Source of the DNA: Streptomyces fungicidicus
GTDB lineage: Bacteria; Actinomycetota; Actinomycetes; Streptomycetales; Streptomycetaceae
Length of the DNA: 64,000 nucleotides
Direction of reading: 5' to 3'
Assembly: GCF_003665435.1 (NCBI RefSeq)
Contig: NZ_CP023407.1
Span: 434,001-498,000, forward strand
How positions within the stretch are numbered: position 1 is the stretch's first letter; each line of letters starts with the position of its first letter. Shown in pieces: positions 15,878 to 26,100 of this stretch. The translations under genes were made by a program, and so were the position numbers. The notes under the pieces were generated by a model. The model was not told the DNA's origin. It made no database searches and was given only the letters and a program-made list of their open reading frames with translations.

Positions 15878-16972
15878 ATGCAGCGCACCACTCACCGTTC
15901 CCTCCTCCTCGCCCGTCCCGTGGTCGTGGCCCTGGCCGCCGCCGTGGCCCTGACCGCGAGCTCCTGCGCCAAGTCGGAGGACGACGCGTCGGACGGCAAG
16001 AAGTCCCCGGCGGCCGCCGACGCGGGTCAGAAGGTCGTCACACCGAAGCCGGGCAGCAAGACCTGCACGATCGACGCCTACGGCGGCGAGAAGATCGACC
16101 TGAAGGGCGCCACGGTCGGCTTCTCCCAGTCGGAGAAGGAGGCCAACCCCTTCCGCATCGCCGAGACGCAGTCCATCAAGGACGAGGCGGCCAAGAGAGG
16201 CGTCAAGCTGCTCACGGCCAACGCCCAGTCGCAGTTCTCCAAGCAGATCAGCGACGTCCAGGACCTGCTCGCCAAGGGCGCCGACCTGCTGGTGATCGCC
16301 CCGCTCAACTCCGACGGCTGGGACCCGGTGCTGCAGGCCGCCGCCGCGAAGAAGGTCCCGATCGTCACCATCGACCGCAAGATCAACGCCACGGCGTGCA
16401 AGGACTACGTCTCCTTCATCGCCTCGGACTTCGTCGAGCAGGGCCGGCGCGCCGCCGACCAGATGATCGAGGCCACCGGCGGCAAGGGCGAGGTCGCCAT
16501 CCTGCTGGGCTCGGCCGGGAACAACGTCACCACCGAGCGCACCAAGGGCTTCAAGGAGCGGGTCGCCGAGAAGGCGCCCGGTCTGAAGGTCGTGTTCGAG
16601 CAGACCGGTGACTTCACCCGCGAGAAGGGCCAGCAGGTCACCGAGCAGCTCATCCAGTCAAAGCCCGGCATCAAGGGCGTCTACGCGGAGAACGACGAGA
16701 TGGGCCTGGGAGCGGTCGCCGCGCTGAAGGGCGCCGGCAAGAAGGCCGGCGACATCAAGATCGTCACGGTCGACGGTACGCGCAACGCCGTCCAGGGCGT
16801 CGTCGACGGCTGGATCAGCGGCGTCATCGAGTCCAACCCGCGGTTCGGCCCGCTGGCGTTCCAGACGCTGGACACCTTCACCCGGGGCGAGGAAGTCCCC
16901 CAGGACATCGTGATCCAGGACAGCGCCTACAACGGCGACAACGCCGAGCAGGACCTCGGCAAGGCCTACTGA
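15878..16972 (+). CDS. Sugar-binding lipoprotein, galactofuranose (YtfQ)-type
   Basis: A 364-residue ribose-type binding protein with a lipoprotein signal (LTASSC, Cys30). The body follows the YtfQ pattern: VGFSQSEKEANPFRIAETQS, GVKLLTANAQSQFSKQISDV, DLLVIAPLNSDGWDPVL, KVPIVTIDRKIN. YtfQ of E. coli binds galactofuranose, so furanose sugars are a reasonable guess. The ATG at 15878 follows CGGGGT, a modest ribosome binding site. It is first in a four-gene importer operon. A hairpin (16983-17003) directly after it may raise its level over the channel genes. Confidence 0.92.
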   Translation: MQRTTHRSLLLARPVVVALAAAVALTASSCAKSEDDASDGKKSPAAADAGQKVVTPKPGSKTCTIDAYGGEKIDLKGATVGFSQSEKEANPFRIAETQSIKDEAAKRGVKLLTANAQSQFSKQISDVQDLLAKGADLLVIAPLNSDGWDPVLQAAAAKKVPIVTIDRKINATACKDYVSFIASDFVEQGRRAADQMIEATGGKGEVAILLGSAGNNVTTERTKGFKERVAEKAPGLKVVFEQTGDFTREKGQQVTEQLIQSKPGIKGVYAENDEMGLGAVAALKGAGKKAGDIKIVTVDGTRNAVQGVVDGWISGVIESNPRFGPLAFQTLDTFTRGEEVPQDIVIQDSAYNGDNAEQDLGKAY

Positions 16973-16982
16973 TCCGCTCTCC

Positions 16983-17003
16983 GGGGCCCGGCTCCCGGGC
17001 CCC
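16983..17003 (+). terminator. Intra-operon hairpin between binding protein and ATPase genes
   Basis: GGGGCCCGG and CCGGGCCCC pair perfectly around a CTC loop, 10 bp after the binding-protein stop and 37 bp before the ATPase start. It probably acts as a partial terminator or a 3' stabiliser. Such hairpins are known to make binding proteins more abundant than channel subunits. Confidence 0.55.
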
Positions 17004-17039
17004 CTTCCGTCCGTCACCCCTTTCTTCCTGGAGGCACAG

Positions 17040-18599
17040 GTGGCTCCCCCCGCCGAAGTCCTCGCCGTCCGCGGACTGAGCAAGACCTTCCCCGGCGTCC
17101 GGGCCCTGGACGACGTGGACCTGACCCTGCACCCCGGTGAGGTCCACGCCCTGATCGGCGAGAACGGCGCCGGCAAGTCGACCCTCATCAAGGTCCTCAC
17201 CGGGGTGTACCGGCCCGACGCCGGTGACATCGTTTTCCAGGGCCGAGCGGTCTCCTTCGCCACCCCGCTGGAGGCCCAGAAGGCCGGGATCTCGACCATC
17301 TACCAGGAGGTCAACCTCATCCCGCTGCTGAGCGTGGCCCGCAACCTCTTCCTGGGCCGCGAGCCGCGCAACCGTTTCGGCCTGCTGGACTTCGCCCGAT
17401 TGAACCGCGAGGCCGAGGAGGCGCTGGGCGCCCACGGCGTCCGGGTGGACGTCCGCAGGCCGCTGCGCACCCTGGGTGTCGGGGCGCAGCAGATGGTCGC
17501 GCTGGCCCGCGCGGTGGCGAGCGAGGCGCGGATCGTCATCATGGACGAGCCGACCTCGTCCCTCGAACCGCGGGAGGTCGAGACGCTGTTCTCGGTCATC
17601 CGCCGGCTGCGTGACGACGGCATCGCCGTGGTCTACGTCAGTCACCGCCTCGACGAGCTGTACGCCGTGTGCGACACGGTCACCGTGCTGCGCGACGGCC
17701 GCCGGGTCCACCACGGCCGCCTCGCGGACCTCGACCGGCTCTCCCTGGTCTCCACCATGCTGGGCCGGGAGCTGGGCGAGGTCCGCAAGGAGGGCCTGAC
17801 CAAGTTCACCGGCGAGCATCACGCCACCGGCTCCGGGCCGGTGCTGGAGGCCCGCGGGCTGTCGGCGCCGCACAAGCTGCACGACGTGTCGGTGAGCATC
17901 CGCCCGGGCGAGGTCGTCGGTCTCGGCGGGCTGCTCGGCTCCGGACGGACCGAGACGGCGAAGGCCATCTCCGGTGCCCTGCGGACGAGTTCCGGCAAGG
18001 TCACGGTGGCCGGGGTCCCGCTGCGCGCGGGCTCCACGCCGGCCGCCATCCGGGCGGGCATCAGCCTGCTGCCGGAGGACCGCAAGAGCGAGGGCATCGT
18101 GCCCGGTCTGTCGGTCCGCGAGAACATCTCGCTGGCCGTGCTGCCCCGGCTCTCCCGGTTCGGGCTGGTCTCCGAGGCACGCGTCGACAGCATCGTGGAC
18201 ACCTTCATCGAGCGACTGCGCATCAAGGCCTCGTCGCCCCAGCAGAAGGTCGGCGAACTGTCCGGGGGGAACCAGCAGAAGGTGCTGCTCGCCCGCTGGC
18301 TGGCGATGAACCCGAAGGTGCTGCTCCTGGACGAGCCCACCCGGGGCATCGACGTCGGCGCCAAGGCCGAGGTGCAGAAACTCGTGGACGAACTGGCCGC
18401 GGACGGCCTGGGCGTCCTGCTCATCTCCTCCGACCTGGAGGAACTGATCGAAGGGTCCGACCGCGTGGTCGTACTGAAGGACGGTGCCGTCGTCGGCGAA
18501 CTGAACGGCGACGAGGTCACCGAGGACAAGCTGATGCGGACCATCGCCGGGCACGCCCCGGAGCGGGACGCGGTCGGGGAGGCGGCCACCGATGGCTGA
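17040..18599 (+). CDS. Sugar ABC transporter ATPase, tandem ABC domains (YtfR/RbsA type)
   Basis: A 519-residue fused ATPase. The first domain has Walker A GENGAGKST and Walker B IVIMDEPTSSL. The second has a degenerate Walker A (LLGSGRTE), signature LSGGNQQK and Walker B VLLLDEPTRGID, the asymmetric layout normal for this family. It starts with GTG at 17040 after CTGGAGG. The last codons overlap the permease start by 8 bp. It energises uptake through the two permeases at 18592 and 19551. Confidence 0.95.
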   Translation: MAPPAEVLAVRGLSKTFPGVRALDDVDLTLHPGEVHALIGENGAGKSTLIKVLTGVYRPDAGDIVFQGRAVSFATPLEAQKAGISTIYQEVNLIPLLSVARNLFLGREPRNRFGLLDFARLNREAEEALGAHGVRVDVRRPLRTLGVGAQQMVALARAVASEARIVIMDEPTSSLEPREVETLFSVIRRLRDDGIAVVYVSHRLDELYAVCDTVTVLRDGRRVHHGRLADLDRLSLVSTMLGRELGEVRKEGLTKFTGEHHATGSGPVLEARGLSAPHKLHDVSVSIRPGEVVGLGGLLGSGRTETAKAISGALRTSSGKVTVAGVPLRAGSTPAAIRAGISLLPEDRKSEGIVPGLSVRENISLAVLPRLSRFGLVSEARVDSIVDTFIERLRIKASSPQQKVGELSGGNQQKVLLARWLAMNPKVLLLDEPTRGIDVGAKAEVQKLVDELAADGLGVLLISSDLEELIEGSDRVVVLKDGAVVGELNGDEVTEDKLMRTIAGHAPERDAVGEAATDG

Positions 18600-19554
18600 A
18601 GCCGCCCTCCGGACCGTCCCGTTGGACAAGGCCCGCATCCTGCACTGGCTGCAGACGTACGGCGTCTACGCCGGCGTGGCGCTGCTGCTGGTCGTGAACG
18701 TCGTCATCACCCCGCACTTCCTGTCCGCGGAGAACTTCCGCACCCAGGCCGTGCAGGTCGCCCCCGTCATCATCGTCGCGCTCGGCATGGCGCTGGTCAT
18801 CGGCACCGAGGGCGTCGACCTCTCGGTCGGCGCCGTGATGGCCCTCGCGGCCTCCGTGACGGCCCTGTACCTCGGTTACGGTCTCCTGCCCGCACTGCTC
18901 GTGGTGGCGCTGTTCGCCGCCGGGGTCGGGCTCGCCAACGGCGCGCTGGTCGCGTTCGTCGGGGTGCAGCCGATCGTGGCGACGCTGGCGCTCATGGTCG
19001 GCGGACGGGGCATCGCCCTGGTGCTGCTGCCGCAGCTCGAGGACCTGCGCAACCCCTCACTGGCCTCCCTGGGCTCCGGTGACGTGCTGGGCGTGCCGTA
19101 CCTGATCCTGATCGCCGCCGGCCTGGCGCTGCTGGTGGCCTTCGTCGTCCGCCGCACCACGTTCGGGCGGCAGCTGCTCGCGATCGGCGACAGCCGCCCC
19201 GCCGCGCAGCTCGCCGGGCTGCCGGTGCGCCGCGTGCTGATCGTGGTGTACGTGGTCTGCGCGCTGCTCGCGGCCGTGGCGGGCGTCCTCGCCACGGCGC
19301 GGCTCCAGGCCAGCGACCCGACGTCGCTGGGCAACCTGATGGAGCTGTCGGCCATCACCGCGGTCGTGGTCGGCGGGACACCGCTGACCGGCGGCCGGGT
19401 GAACATCGCCGGGACGGTGGCGGGCGCCGTCCTCATCCAGCTGCTCACCGCCACCCTCATCAAGCACGATCTGCCGCCCTCGTGGACCCAGATCGCGCAG
19501 GCCATAGTGATCGTGTGCGCGGTCTACGCGGCACGGGGACGGGGGAAGCGATGA
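18592..19554 (+). CDS. Sugar ABC transporter permease 1 (YtfT/RbsC type)
   Basis: A 320-residue permease with 8-10 helices. It carries the family segments ALGMALVIGTEGVDLSVGAV and ITAVVVGGTPLTGGRVNIAG. Start overlaps the ATPase gene and its end overlaps the next permease by 4 bp (ATGA), so all three are coupled. The presence of two different permeases in one operon is the YtfT-YjfF arrangement. Confidence 0.94.
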   Translation: MAEAALRTVPLDKARILHWLQTYGVYAGVALLLVVNVVITPHFLSAENFRTQAVQVAPVIIVALGMALVIGTEGVDLSVGAVMALAASVTALYLGYGLLPALLVVALFAAGVGLANGALVAFVGVQPIVATLALMVGGRGIALVLLPQLEDLRNPSLASLGSGDVLGVPYLILIAAGLALLVAFVVRRTTFGRQLLAIGDSRPAAQLAGLPVRRVLIVVYVVCALLAAVAGVLATARLQASDPTSLGNLMELSAITAVVVGGTPLTGGRVNIAGTVAGAVLIQLLTATLIKHDLPPSWTQIAQAIVIVCAVYAARGRGKR

Positions 19555-20588
19555 CCGCCACGAAGACGGACGCCCCGGTGGCCCCGGCGGGCCGCGGGAA
19601 GCAGCCGGCGGCCGGCGAGCCGGCGGGCCCGGCACGCTCCGAGCAGGTGAGCGCCCTGGTCCAGCAGCACGGTGCGCTCGCGGTGCTGGTGGTGGTCTCC
19701 CTGGTGGCGTCGTTCAGCTTCGACTCCTTCGCCACCGGCGACAACGTCGGCAACATGGCGACGAGTTCGGCGTTCCTCGCCATCGTCGCGCTCGGCATGA
19801 CCTTCGTCATCATCACCGGGGGCATCGACCTGTCGGTCGGCTCGCTGTTCGCGCTGGGCGGGGTGCTCGCGGCCTGGGGTTCGCGGCACGGGACGCTGGT
19901 GGCCCTGCTGCTGCCGCTGGTGGTGTGCGGGGCGGTCGGCGTCGTCAACGGGCTGCTGGTGGCCCGTTCCCGGCTGGCCCCGTTCATCGTCACGCTGGCG
20001 GCGATGCTCGGTGCGCGCGGTCTGATGCTGGCCCTGACCGACGAGGGGGCGGAGACCTATCTGATCGGCAAGGGCTCGTTCCTGGCCGAACTCGGGCAGG
20101 GCACCACGTTCGGGCTCGGCAACCCCGTCTGGATCACGCTGGCGCTGTTCGCCGCCGGGGCCGTCGTGCTGCGCCGCACACGCTTCGGACAGCATGTGTA
20201 CGCGGTCGGCGGCAACGAGGACGCGGCGGCGCTGATGGGCGCTCCGGTGGCCCGCACCAAGATCCTGGTCTACACGCTGTCCGGGGTGCTGGCCGGGCTG
20301 GCCGGCGCGCTCAACGCGGCCTGGCTCGCCTCCGGGGTGACCATCCTGGGCAACGGCATGGAACTGGAGGCCATCTCGGCCGTCGTCATCGGCGGCACGC
20401 TGCTCACCGGCGGACTCGGCTATGTCAGCGGCTCACTGGTCGGTGTGCTGCTGCTGAAGGTGATCCAGAACGTCATCAACCAGATCGGCTCCCTGGACTC
20501 CTCCTACCAGCAGGTCGTCAGCGGCGCCTTCCTGGCCGTCGTGGTCGTCGCCCAGACGTGGCTGGGCCGCAGACGGCAGCTGATGTGA
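19551..20588 (+). CDS. Sugar ABC transporter permease 2 (YjfF type)
   Basis: A 345-residue permease with an extra Ala/Pro-rich cytoplasmic N-terminus of about 35 residues. It carries ALGMTFVIITGGIDLSVGSL and AISAVVIGGTLLTGGLGYVS, and ends in a basic tail. It pairs with permease 1 as a heterodimeric channel. The next gene, a secreted GH2, begins 136 bp later behind a strong hairpin. Confidence 0.94.
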   Translation: MTATKTDAPVAPAGRGKQPAAGEPAGPARSEQVSALVQQHGALAVLVVVSLVASFSFDSFATGDNVGNMATSSAFLAIVALGMTFVIITGGIDLSVGSLFALGGVLAAWGSRHGTLVALLLPLVVCGAVGVVNGLLVARSRLAPFIVTLAAMLGARGLMLALTDEGAETYLIGKGSFLAELGQGTTFGLGNPVWITLALFAAGAVVLRRTRFGQHVYAVGGNEDAAALMGAPVARTKILVYTLSGVLAGLAGALNAAWLASGVTILGNGMELEAISAVVIGGTLLTGGLGYVSGSLVGVLLLKVIQNVINQIGSLDSSYQQVVSGAFLAVVVVAQTWLGRRRQLM

Positions 20589-20592
20589 AGCT

Positions 20593-20638
20593 CCGGACGC
20601 GGCGGCGGGCCACTCGCACCTCCCGCCGCCGCGTCCGG
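20593..20638 (+). terminator. Strong hairpin after the importer operon
   Basis: The 17-nt arms 20593-20609 and 20622-20638 (beginning CCGGACGCGG and CCCGCCGCCG) are perfectly complementary around a 12-nt loop. It lies between permease 2 and the secreted GH2 gene, so it limits read-through into the latter. Confidence 0.65.
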
Positions 20639-20724
20639 GCACCAGACGGCCGGTCACGCTCCCCCGCGCGGCCGGCCGTTTCCGTACGCGCACGTCTCCC
20701 ACCCCCACTGCAGAAGGAGTGACG

Positions 20725-23094
20725 ATGCGTCGATCGACCGCACCACCTCGTCCCGTTCCCCGGCACGGACGGCGCGGGCGGTGGCTCACCACCGTGCTGG
20801 CCGTGCTGACGCTCCTGGCAGGCACGGTCCTCACCGTCTCCGCCACCGGCGCCGCGACCGCGGCGCCCCGGGCGTGGACCCCGAAGCCCGCGCCGATGAC
20901 CACCCCCTGGACCGGCCAGGTCCCGGTCGACAACCCGCTGCCCGAGTACCCCCGCCCGCAGCTCACCCGGCCCGACTGGGCCAATCTCAACGGGATCTGG
21001 GACTTCGCCGTCACCTCTGCGGACGCCGGGCGGCCCGCCTCGTTCACCGAGCAGATCCGGGTGCCGTTCGTCGCCGAGTCCGCGCTCTCGGGCGTCCAGC
21101 GGCGGATCACCCAGAACGACAAGCTCTGGTACAAGCGCACCTTCACGGTCCCGTCGGACTGGAACGGCCGCCGCGTCCAGCTCCACTTCGGCGCCAGTGA
21201 CTGGCGCACGACCGTGTGGGTCAACGACCGGCAGGCCGGGGCCGCCCACAGCGGCGGCTTCGACTCCTTCTCCCACGACATCACCGACCTGCTGAACGGC
21301 GGCACGAACACCGTCGTCGTCTCCGTGTGGGACCCCACCCAGACCGGTGGCCAGGCGGTCGGGAAACAGCGGATCAACGAGGTGACGCCCCATCCGGGTG
21401 GGGGCATCTTCTACACCGCGGCCTCCGGCATCTGGCAGACGGTGTGGCTCGAGCCCACGGCTGCCGCGCACATCACCCGACTCGACATGGTGCCCGACCT
21501 GGGCGCCAACCGTCTCAAGGTCACCGTGCGGGGCGCCGGTACCAGCGGTCACCAGGCCCGTGTGACCGTCTCCAGCGGCGGTGCCACGGTCGGCACCGCC
21601 ACCGGTCCGGTCGGCGGCGAGTTCACCGTCGCGGTCCCGAACGCACGCCGCTGGACGCCCGACGATCCGTTCCTCTACGACGTGAAGGCGGAGCTGCTGT
21701 CCGCCGGCACGGCGGTCGACGCCGTCGGCGGCTACACCGGCATGCGCTCCGTCGGCCTCGCCCGCGTCGACGGCGTGCTGCGCCCGGTGCTGAACGGCGA
21801 GTTCGTCTTCCAGACGGGCACGCTGGACCAGGGCTACTGGCCGGACGGCATCTACACGGCCCCCACCGACGCCGCTCTCCGGTACGACCTGCAGAAGCAC
21901 AAGGACCTCGGCTTCAACATGGTGCGCAAGCACATCAAGGTCGAGCCGCAACGCTGGTTCTACTGGGCCGACCGGCTCGGTCTGCTGGTCTGGCAGGACA
22001 TGCCCGCCATGGATCTGCGCACCCCCGACGCCGCCGCTCGCACCCAGTGGGAAACCGAGTACGACCGCGTCATCGACCAGCACCGCAGTTCGCCGTCCCT
22101 GGTGATGTGGGTGAACCAGAACGAGGGCTGGGGCCAGTACGACCAGGCCCGCGTGGCTGACGAGGTCAAGGCGTACGACCCGTCGCGGCTGGTGAACAAC
22201 ATGAGCGGGGTCAACTGCTGCGGAGCGGTGGACGGCGGCAACGGCGACGTGGTGGACCACCATGTCTATGTGGGTCCCGGCACCACGGTGCCCAGCGCCA
22301 CCCGGGCCGCGGTGCTCGGCGAGTACGGCGGGCTGGGCTTCAAGGTGGCCGGCCACGAGTGGTACCCGGGCGGTGGCTTCAGTTACGAGGACCAGCCCGA
22401 CACCGCCCATCTGAACAACCGGTTCGTCGGGCTGCTGGACGGCATCCGTGAGGTGCGCCTGCCCCGTGGTCTGTCCGCCGCGGTCTACACCGAGATCACC
22501 GACGTGGAGAACGAGGCCAACGGTCTGCTCACCTACGACCGTCAGGTGGTCAAGGTCGACGAGGCCAGGGTCAGGGCCGCGAACCGGGCGCTGATCGACG
22601 CCTCCCGTTCACCGGCCGCCCCCGTGACCCTGCCCACCGGTCAGTTCAAGTCCCTGCGCGTGACGACGCCGGGCCTCACCGACCGCTCCGTGCGCCACCG
22701 GGACGGTGCGGTGTTCACCGCGGTCGTGGCCGCCGGCAGTGACGCGCTGCTGAGGAACGACGCCACCTGGCGGATCGTGCCCGGTCTGGCCGACGGCACG
22801 TGCTACTCCTTCGAGTCGCGGAACTACCCCGGCGAGTACCTGCGCCACCGCGAGTACCGCGTGTACAAGGAGGGGGGAAGCGGCGACCTGTTCCGGGCCG
22901 ACGCCACCTTCTGCCCGGTCCGGGGCGCGAACGGCGGCGTCAGGCTGTCCGCGTACAACTTCCCCGGGCAGTATCTGCGGCACTTCGACGCCGAGTTGTG
23001 GCTGGCCACCCCGGGCGGCACCCACGCCTGGGACAATCCCGCCCTCTTCACCGAGGACACCACCTGGACGGTGGAGGCCCCCTGGGCGCCCTGA
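20725..23094 (+). CDS. Secreted GH2 glycosidase with C-terminal AbfB (CBM42) domain
   Basis: A 789-residue extracellular enzyme. The signal peptide covers residues 1 to about 47 (basic start, WLTTVLAVLTLLAGTVL, cleavage near ATAAP). The GH2 part spans about 60-620: NPLPEYPRPQLTRPDWANLN, acid/base E467 (VNQNEGWGQY), nucleophile E533 (VLGEYGGL). Residues about 645-789 form an AbfB-like beta-trefoil (SFESRNYPGEYLRHREYRVY, SAYNFPGQYLRHFDAELWL), a module that binds arabinofuranose side chains. AbfB on a GH2 is uncommon and points to furanose-decorated polymers. ATG at 20725 is 6 nt from AAGGAG; the GTG at 20719 is too close. Same direction as the importer. Confidence 0.92.
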   Translation: MRRSTAPPRPVPRHGRRGRWLTTVLAVLTLLAGTVLTVSATGAATAAPRAWTPKPAPMTTPWTGQVPVDNPLPEYPRPQLTRPDWANLNGIWDFAVTSADAGRPASFTEQIRVPFVAESALSGVQRRITQNDKLWYKRTFTVPSDWNGRRVQLHFGASDWRTTVWVNDRQAGAAHSGGFDSFSHDITDLLNGGTNTVVVSVWDPTQTGGQAVGKQRINEVTPHPGGGIFYTAASGIWQTVWLEPTAAAHITRLDMVPDLGANRLKVTVRGAGTSGHQARVTVSSGGATVGTATGPVGGEFTVAVPNARRWTPDDPFLYDVKAELLSAGTAVDAVGGYTGMRSVGLARVDGVLRPVLNGEFVFQTGTLDQGYWPDGIYTAPTDAALRYDLQKHKDLGFNMVRKHIKVEPQRWFYWADRLGLLVWQDMPAMDLRTPDAAARTQWETEYDRVIDQHRSSPSLVMWVNQNEGWGQYDQARVADEVKAYDPSRLVNNMSGVNCCGAVDGGNGDVVDHHVYVGPGTTVPSATRAAVLGEYGGLGFKVAGHEWYPGGGFSYEDQPDTAHLNNRFVGLLDGIREVRLPRGLSAAVYTEITDVENEANGLLTYDRQVVKVDEARVRAANRALIDASRSPAAPVTLPTGQFKSLRVTTPGLTDRSVRHRDGAVFTAVVAAGSDALLRNDATWRIVPGLADGTCYSFESRNYPGEYLRHREYRVYKEGGSGDLFRADATFCPVRGANGGVRLSAYNFPGQYLRHFDAELWLATPGGTHAWDNPALFTEDTTWTVEAPWAP

Positions 23095-23100
23095 CGCATG

Positions 23101-23149
23101 GGAGGAGGGGTGGTGCGGGCGCCGTAGGCGCCCGCACCACCCCTCCTCC
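23101..23149. terminator. Perfect 23-bp inverted repeat, bidirectional terminator
   Basis: Arms 23101-23123 (starting GGAGGAGGGG) and 23127-23149 (ending CCCCTCCTCC) are perfectly complementary with a 3-nt GTA loop. It lies between two convergent secreted GH2 genes and can serve both. Confidence 0.85.
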
Positions 23150-23156
23150 GACGGGG

Positions 23157-26100
23157 CTACCGCTCGACCCCGTCGTAGAGCGCGCTCACCTCCTCGGCGG
23201 TGAGCGCCTTGTCGTAGGCGTGGACCTCGTCCACCGCGCCGTCCCAGAAGTCGGTGTTCTCACCGTTGTACTGGGCGCGGCCCACGGCGAGCGGCCCGGT
23301 GGCGACGTAGGCGGGGCCGGCGGTGGCGGACGACGCCTGCTTTCCGTCGACGTAGAGGGTGATCCGGTTGGTGGCGTCGTCACGCACGCCGACGAGGTGG
23401 TACCAACGGCCGGTCTCCGGCCTGGTCTCCAGCCGGGCGCGCTGCCCGTCGGGCGTGCTGAAGGCGAACGCGCCCTGTCCGTACTGCAGATAGAACGGGC
23501 TCGCCTGGCGCCGTCCGTCCTGGCTGACGGCGGTGGCGTAGTTGCCGGGCAGGGCGTCGAGGGTGACCCAGGCGGAGACGGTGTAGCTGCCGGTGGTGTC
23601 GATCACCGGGCCGTCGGTCTGGGCGTACTGGTCCCGGCCGTCGAACGCGAGGGCGCTGCCGCTGACTCCGGTGGTCCAGCCGGCGCCCCCGTTGAGGGTG
23701 AGCGGCTTGTTGTTCGGGCCGTCGTCCTTCGCGGTGCCGCCGGTGCCCTCGTCGAGTGCCCAGGATCCGCCGCCCTTCAGCGGCTCCCGGTCCCCCGCCG
23801 CGGCGCCGGCCGCGATGACCTTGCCGTTGATCTCCCGCACCCGGACCGGATCGACCTTGATCTCCCGGCGGTCGTAGGTGTAGAGGCCGTTGAGTTCGTT
23901 CTCCAGGTCGGTGATCTGGGTGTACACCGAGCCGGAGAGTTCGGCGCCGGCCTGGTCGAGGTAGAACTTCTCGGTGTTCTCGACGTACTTGCGGGTCAGT
24001 GCCTCCTTGTCGGTGACACCGCTGTAGATCACGGTCGGGGTGCCCGGCCACATGTGGCCCGGGGTCCGCAGCGTGAAGCCGCCGTGCTCACCGTCCATGG
24101 CCGCCCGGTGGTCCGGGAAGGGCGCGTCGTCGTTGTTGTAGTCGTGATGGTCGATGATGTCGCCGGCGCCCGAGTCACCCTTGGAGTTGCAGCAGTTGAC
24201 ACCGCTGTGGGCGTTGACGATACGGGACGGGTCGGCGGCCTTCACCGACTGGGCGATACGGCCGGTCTCCTCGCGGTTCCACTCGCCCCAGCCCTCGTTG
24301 AAGACGATCCAGCCGATGACGGAGGGCGAGTTGTGGTGCTGGCGCATCATCTCCCGGCCCTGGTCGACGAAGGCCTTCTGTCCGGTCTCGTTGTTGAGGT
24401 TGCCGGAGACGAAGTCCTGCCAGACCAGCAGTCCGAGCTTGTCGGCGTGGTAGAACCAGCGCGGCGACTCCACCTTGATGTGCTTGCGGACGGCGTTGAA
24501 GCCGAGCTTCTTGTGCGCCTTCAGGTCGAACGCCAGGGCGTCGTCGCTGGGCGCGGTGTAGAGGCCGTCGGGCCAGAAGCCCTGGTCGAGGGTGGCGAGG
24601 GAGAACACCGGCTTGCCGTTGAGGACCAGCTTCTTGAAGCCGCCGACCTCTTCGATGCCGATCTCGCGCATGCCGAAGTAGCTGCCGACCTCGTCGGTGG
24701 ACCTGCCGTCCCTCAGCTTGATGTCGAGGTCGTAGAGGTAGGGGTCGTCCGGGCTCCACAGGTGCTGCTTGGACACGGGCAGCTTCAGCTCGCTGTTGGC
24801 CGGTCCGCCGACCCTGCCGACGACCTTTCCGCGGGCGTCGCGGGCGACGGCCTCGACGCGGGCGTGCTTCGAGGCGCTCTCCGACTCGACGGTCACCGCC
24901 AGGGTGCCGGTGTCGATGTCGGGTGTCGTGACGACGTTGTCAATGGAGGTGTCTGCGACGGGCTCCATCCAGACGGTCTGCCAGATGCCGGACGACTGGG
25001 TGTAGAAGATGCCGCCGGGGTTGGTGGACTGCTTGCCCATCGGCTGGTTGGCGCCGCCGGTGTCGGTGACGGCGACCACGATCTCCTGCTTGCCCCGGCC
25101 GGTGAGGGCGTCGGTGATGTCGGCGGTGAAGGCGTTGTAGCCGCCGGTGTGTTCGGTGACCTTCTTGCCGTTGACCCACACGGTGGCCCGGTAGTCCACG
25201 GCGCCGAAGTTGAGCTTCAGCCGGTTGGCGTTGCCGCCGCTGCCGACCTTCCAGCTCTTCGGCACCTCCACGAGCTTGCGGTAGAACATGTGGTCCTCGT
25301 GCCGCTCGAGCCCGGAGAGCTGCGACTCGACCGGGAACGGCACGGTGATCTTCTCGTCGAGGTCCTTGCCGAAGACCGGCTGCTCGCCGGCCTTCGCGCC
25401 GCTGAACTGCCAGGGCCCGTTGAGGTTCTTCCACTGTGAGCGGACCTGCTGCGGGCGGGGGTACTCCGGCAGCGGGTTCTTCGTGTCGACCTTGTCGCCC
25501 CACGGCGTGGTGATGCGGTGGGTGGACGTGTTCACGGCGTAGCGGACGATCCGGGGCACGGCCTTGCCGCCGGCCGTGAGGCCGCCGTCGCCGTCGTAGG
25601 TGAACCGGACCTGCTGGTTCTTCTGGATCGGCTCGGAGAGCGTGATCAGCAGGGAGTCGGGGTCGCCGGGGTAGGCCGACACCGACTTGACCGGCATGGC
25701 GGTCGTGTCGGCTTCGACCTTGAGGTGGCCGGCCACCTCGGCGAGCCCGCCCACCGGGTCCTCGAAACGGGCGCGCAGTCTGCGGCCGTCCTCGGTGACG
25801 GTGGGCTCGACCGGGAAGACCTCGAAACCGGCGGGCGGGGTGAACGCCGTTGTCGGCACGAGCTGCTTGGGCATCGTCGGCGTGGACCAGCGCAGGAACA
25901 TGTTCGCCCCGCCGACGTCCTGGAACATCTCCATGCGGAAGTCGTGCTTCTCACCGGCGGTCAGCTCGACCGCCGCGCTGGTCTGTTCCTTGTCCCAGTC
26001 GCCCACCCAGTGGTCGATGACCGGTTCGCCGTCGATGAAGAGCCGGAAACCGTTGTCGCCGATGGCGTGGAAGGTGTATTCGCCGGTCTCCGGTGCCTCG

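Noticed and set aside
22800..25439. Long plus-strand open frame across the two secreted GH2 genes
   Set aside because: It crosses a perfect terminator and is antisense to a GH2 with signal peptide and catalytic residues.
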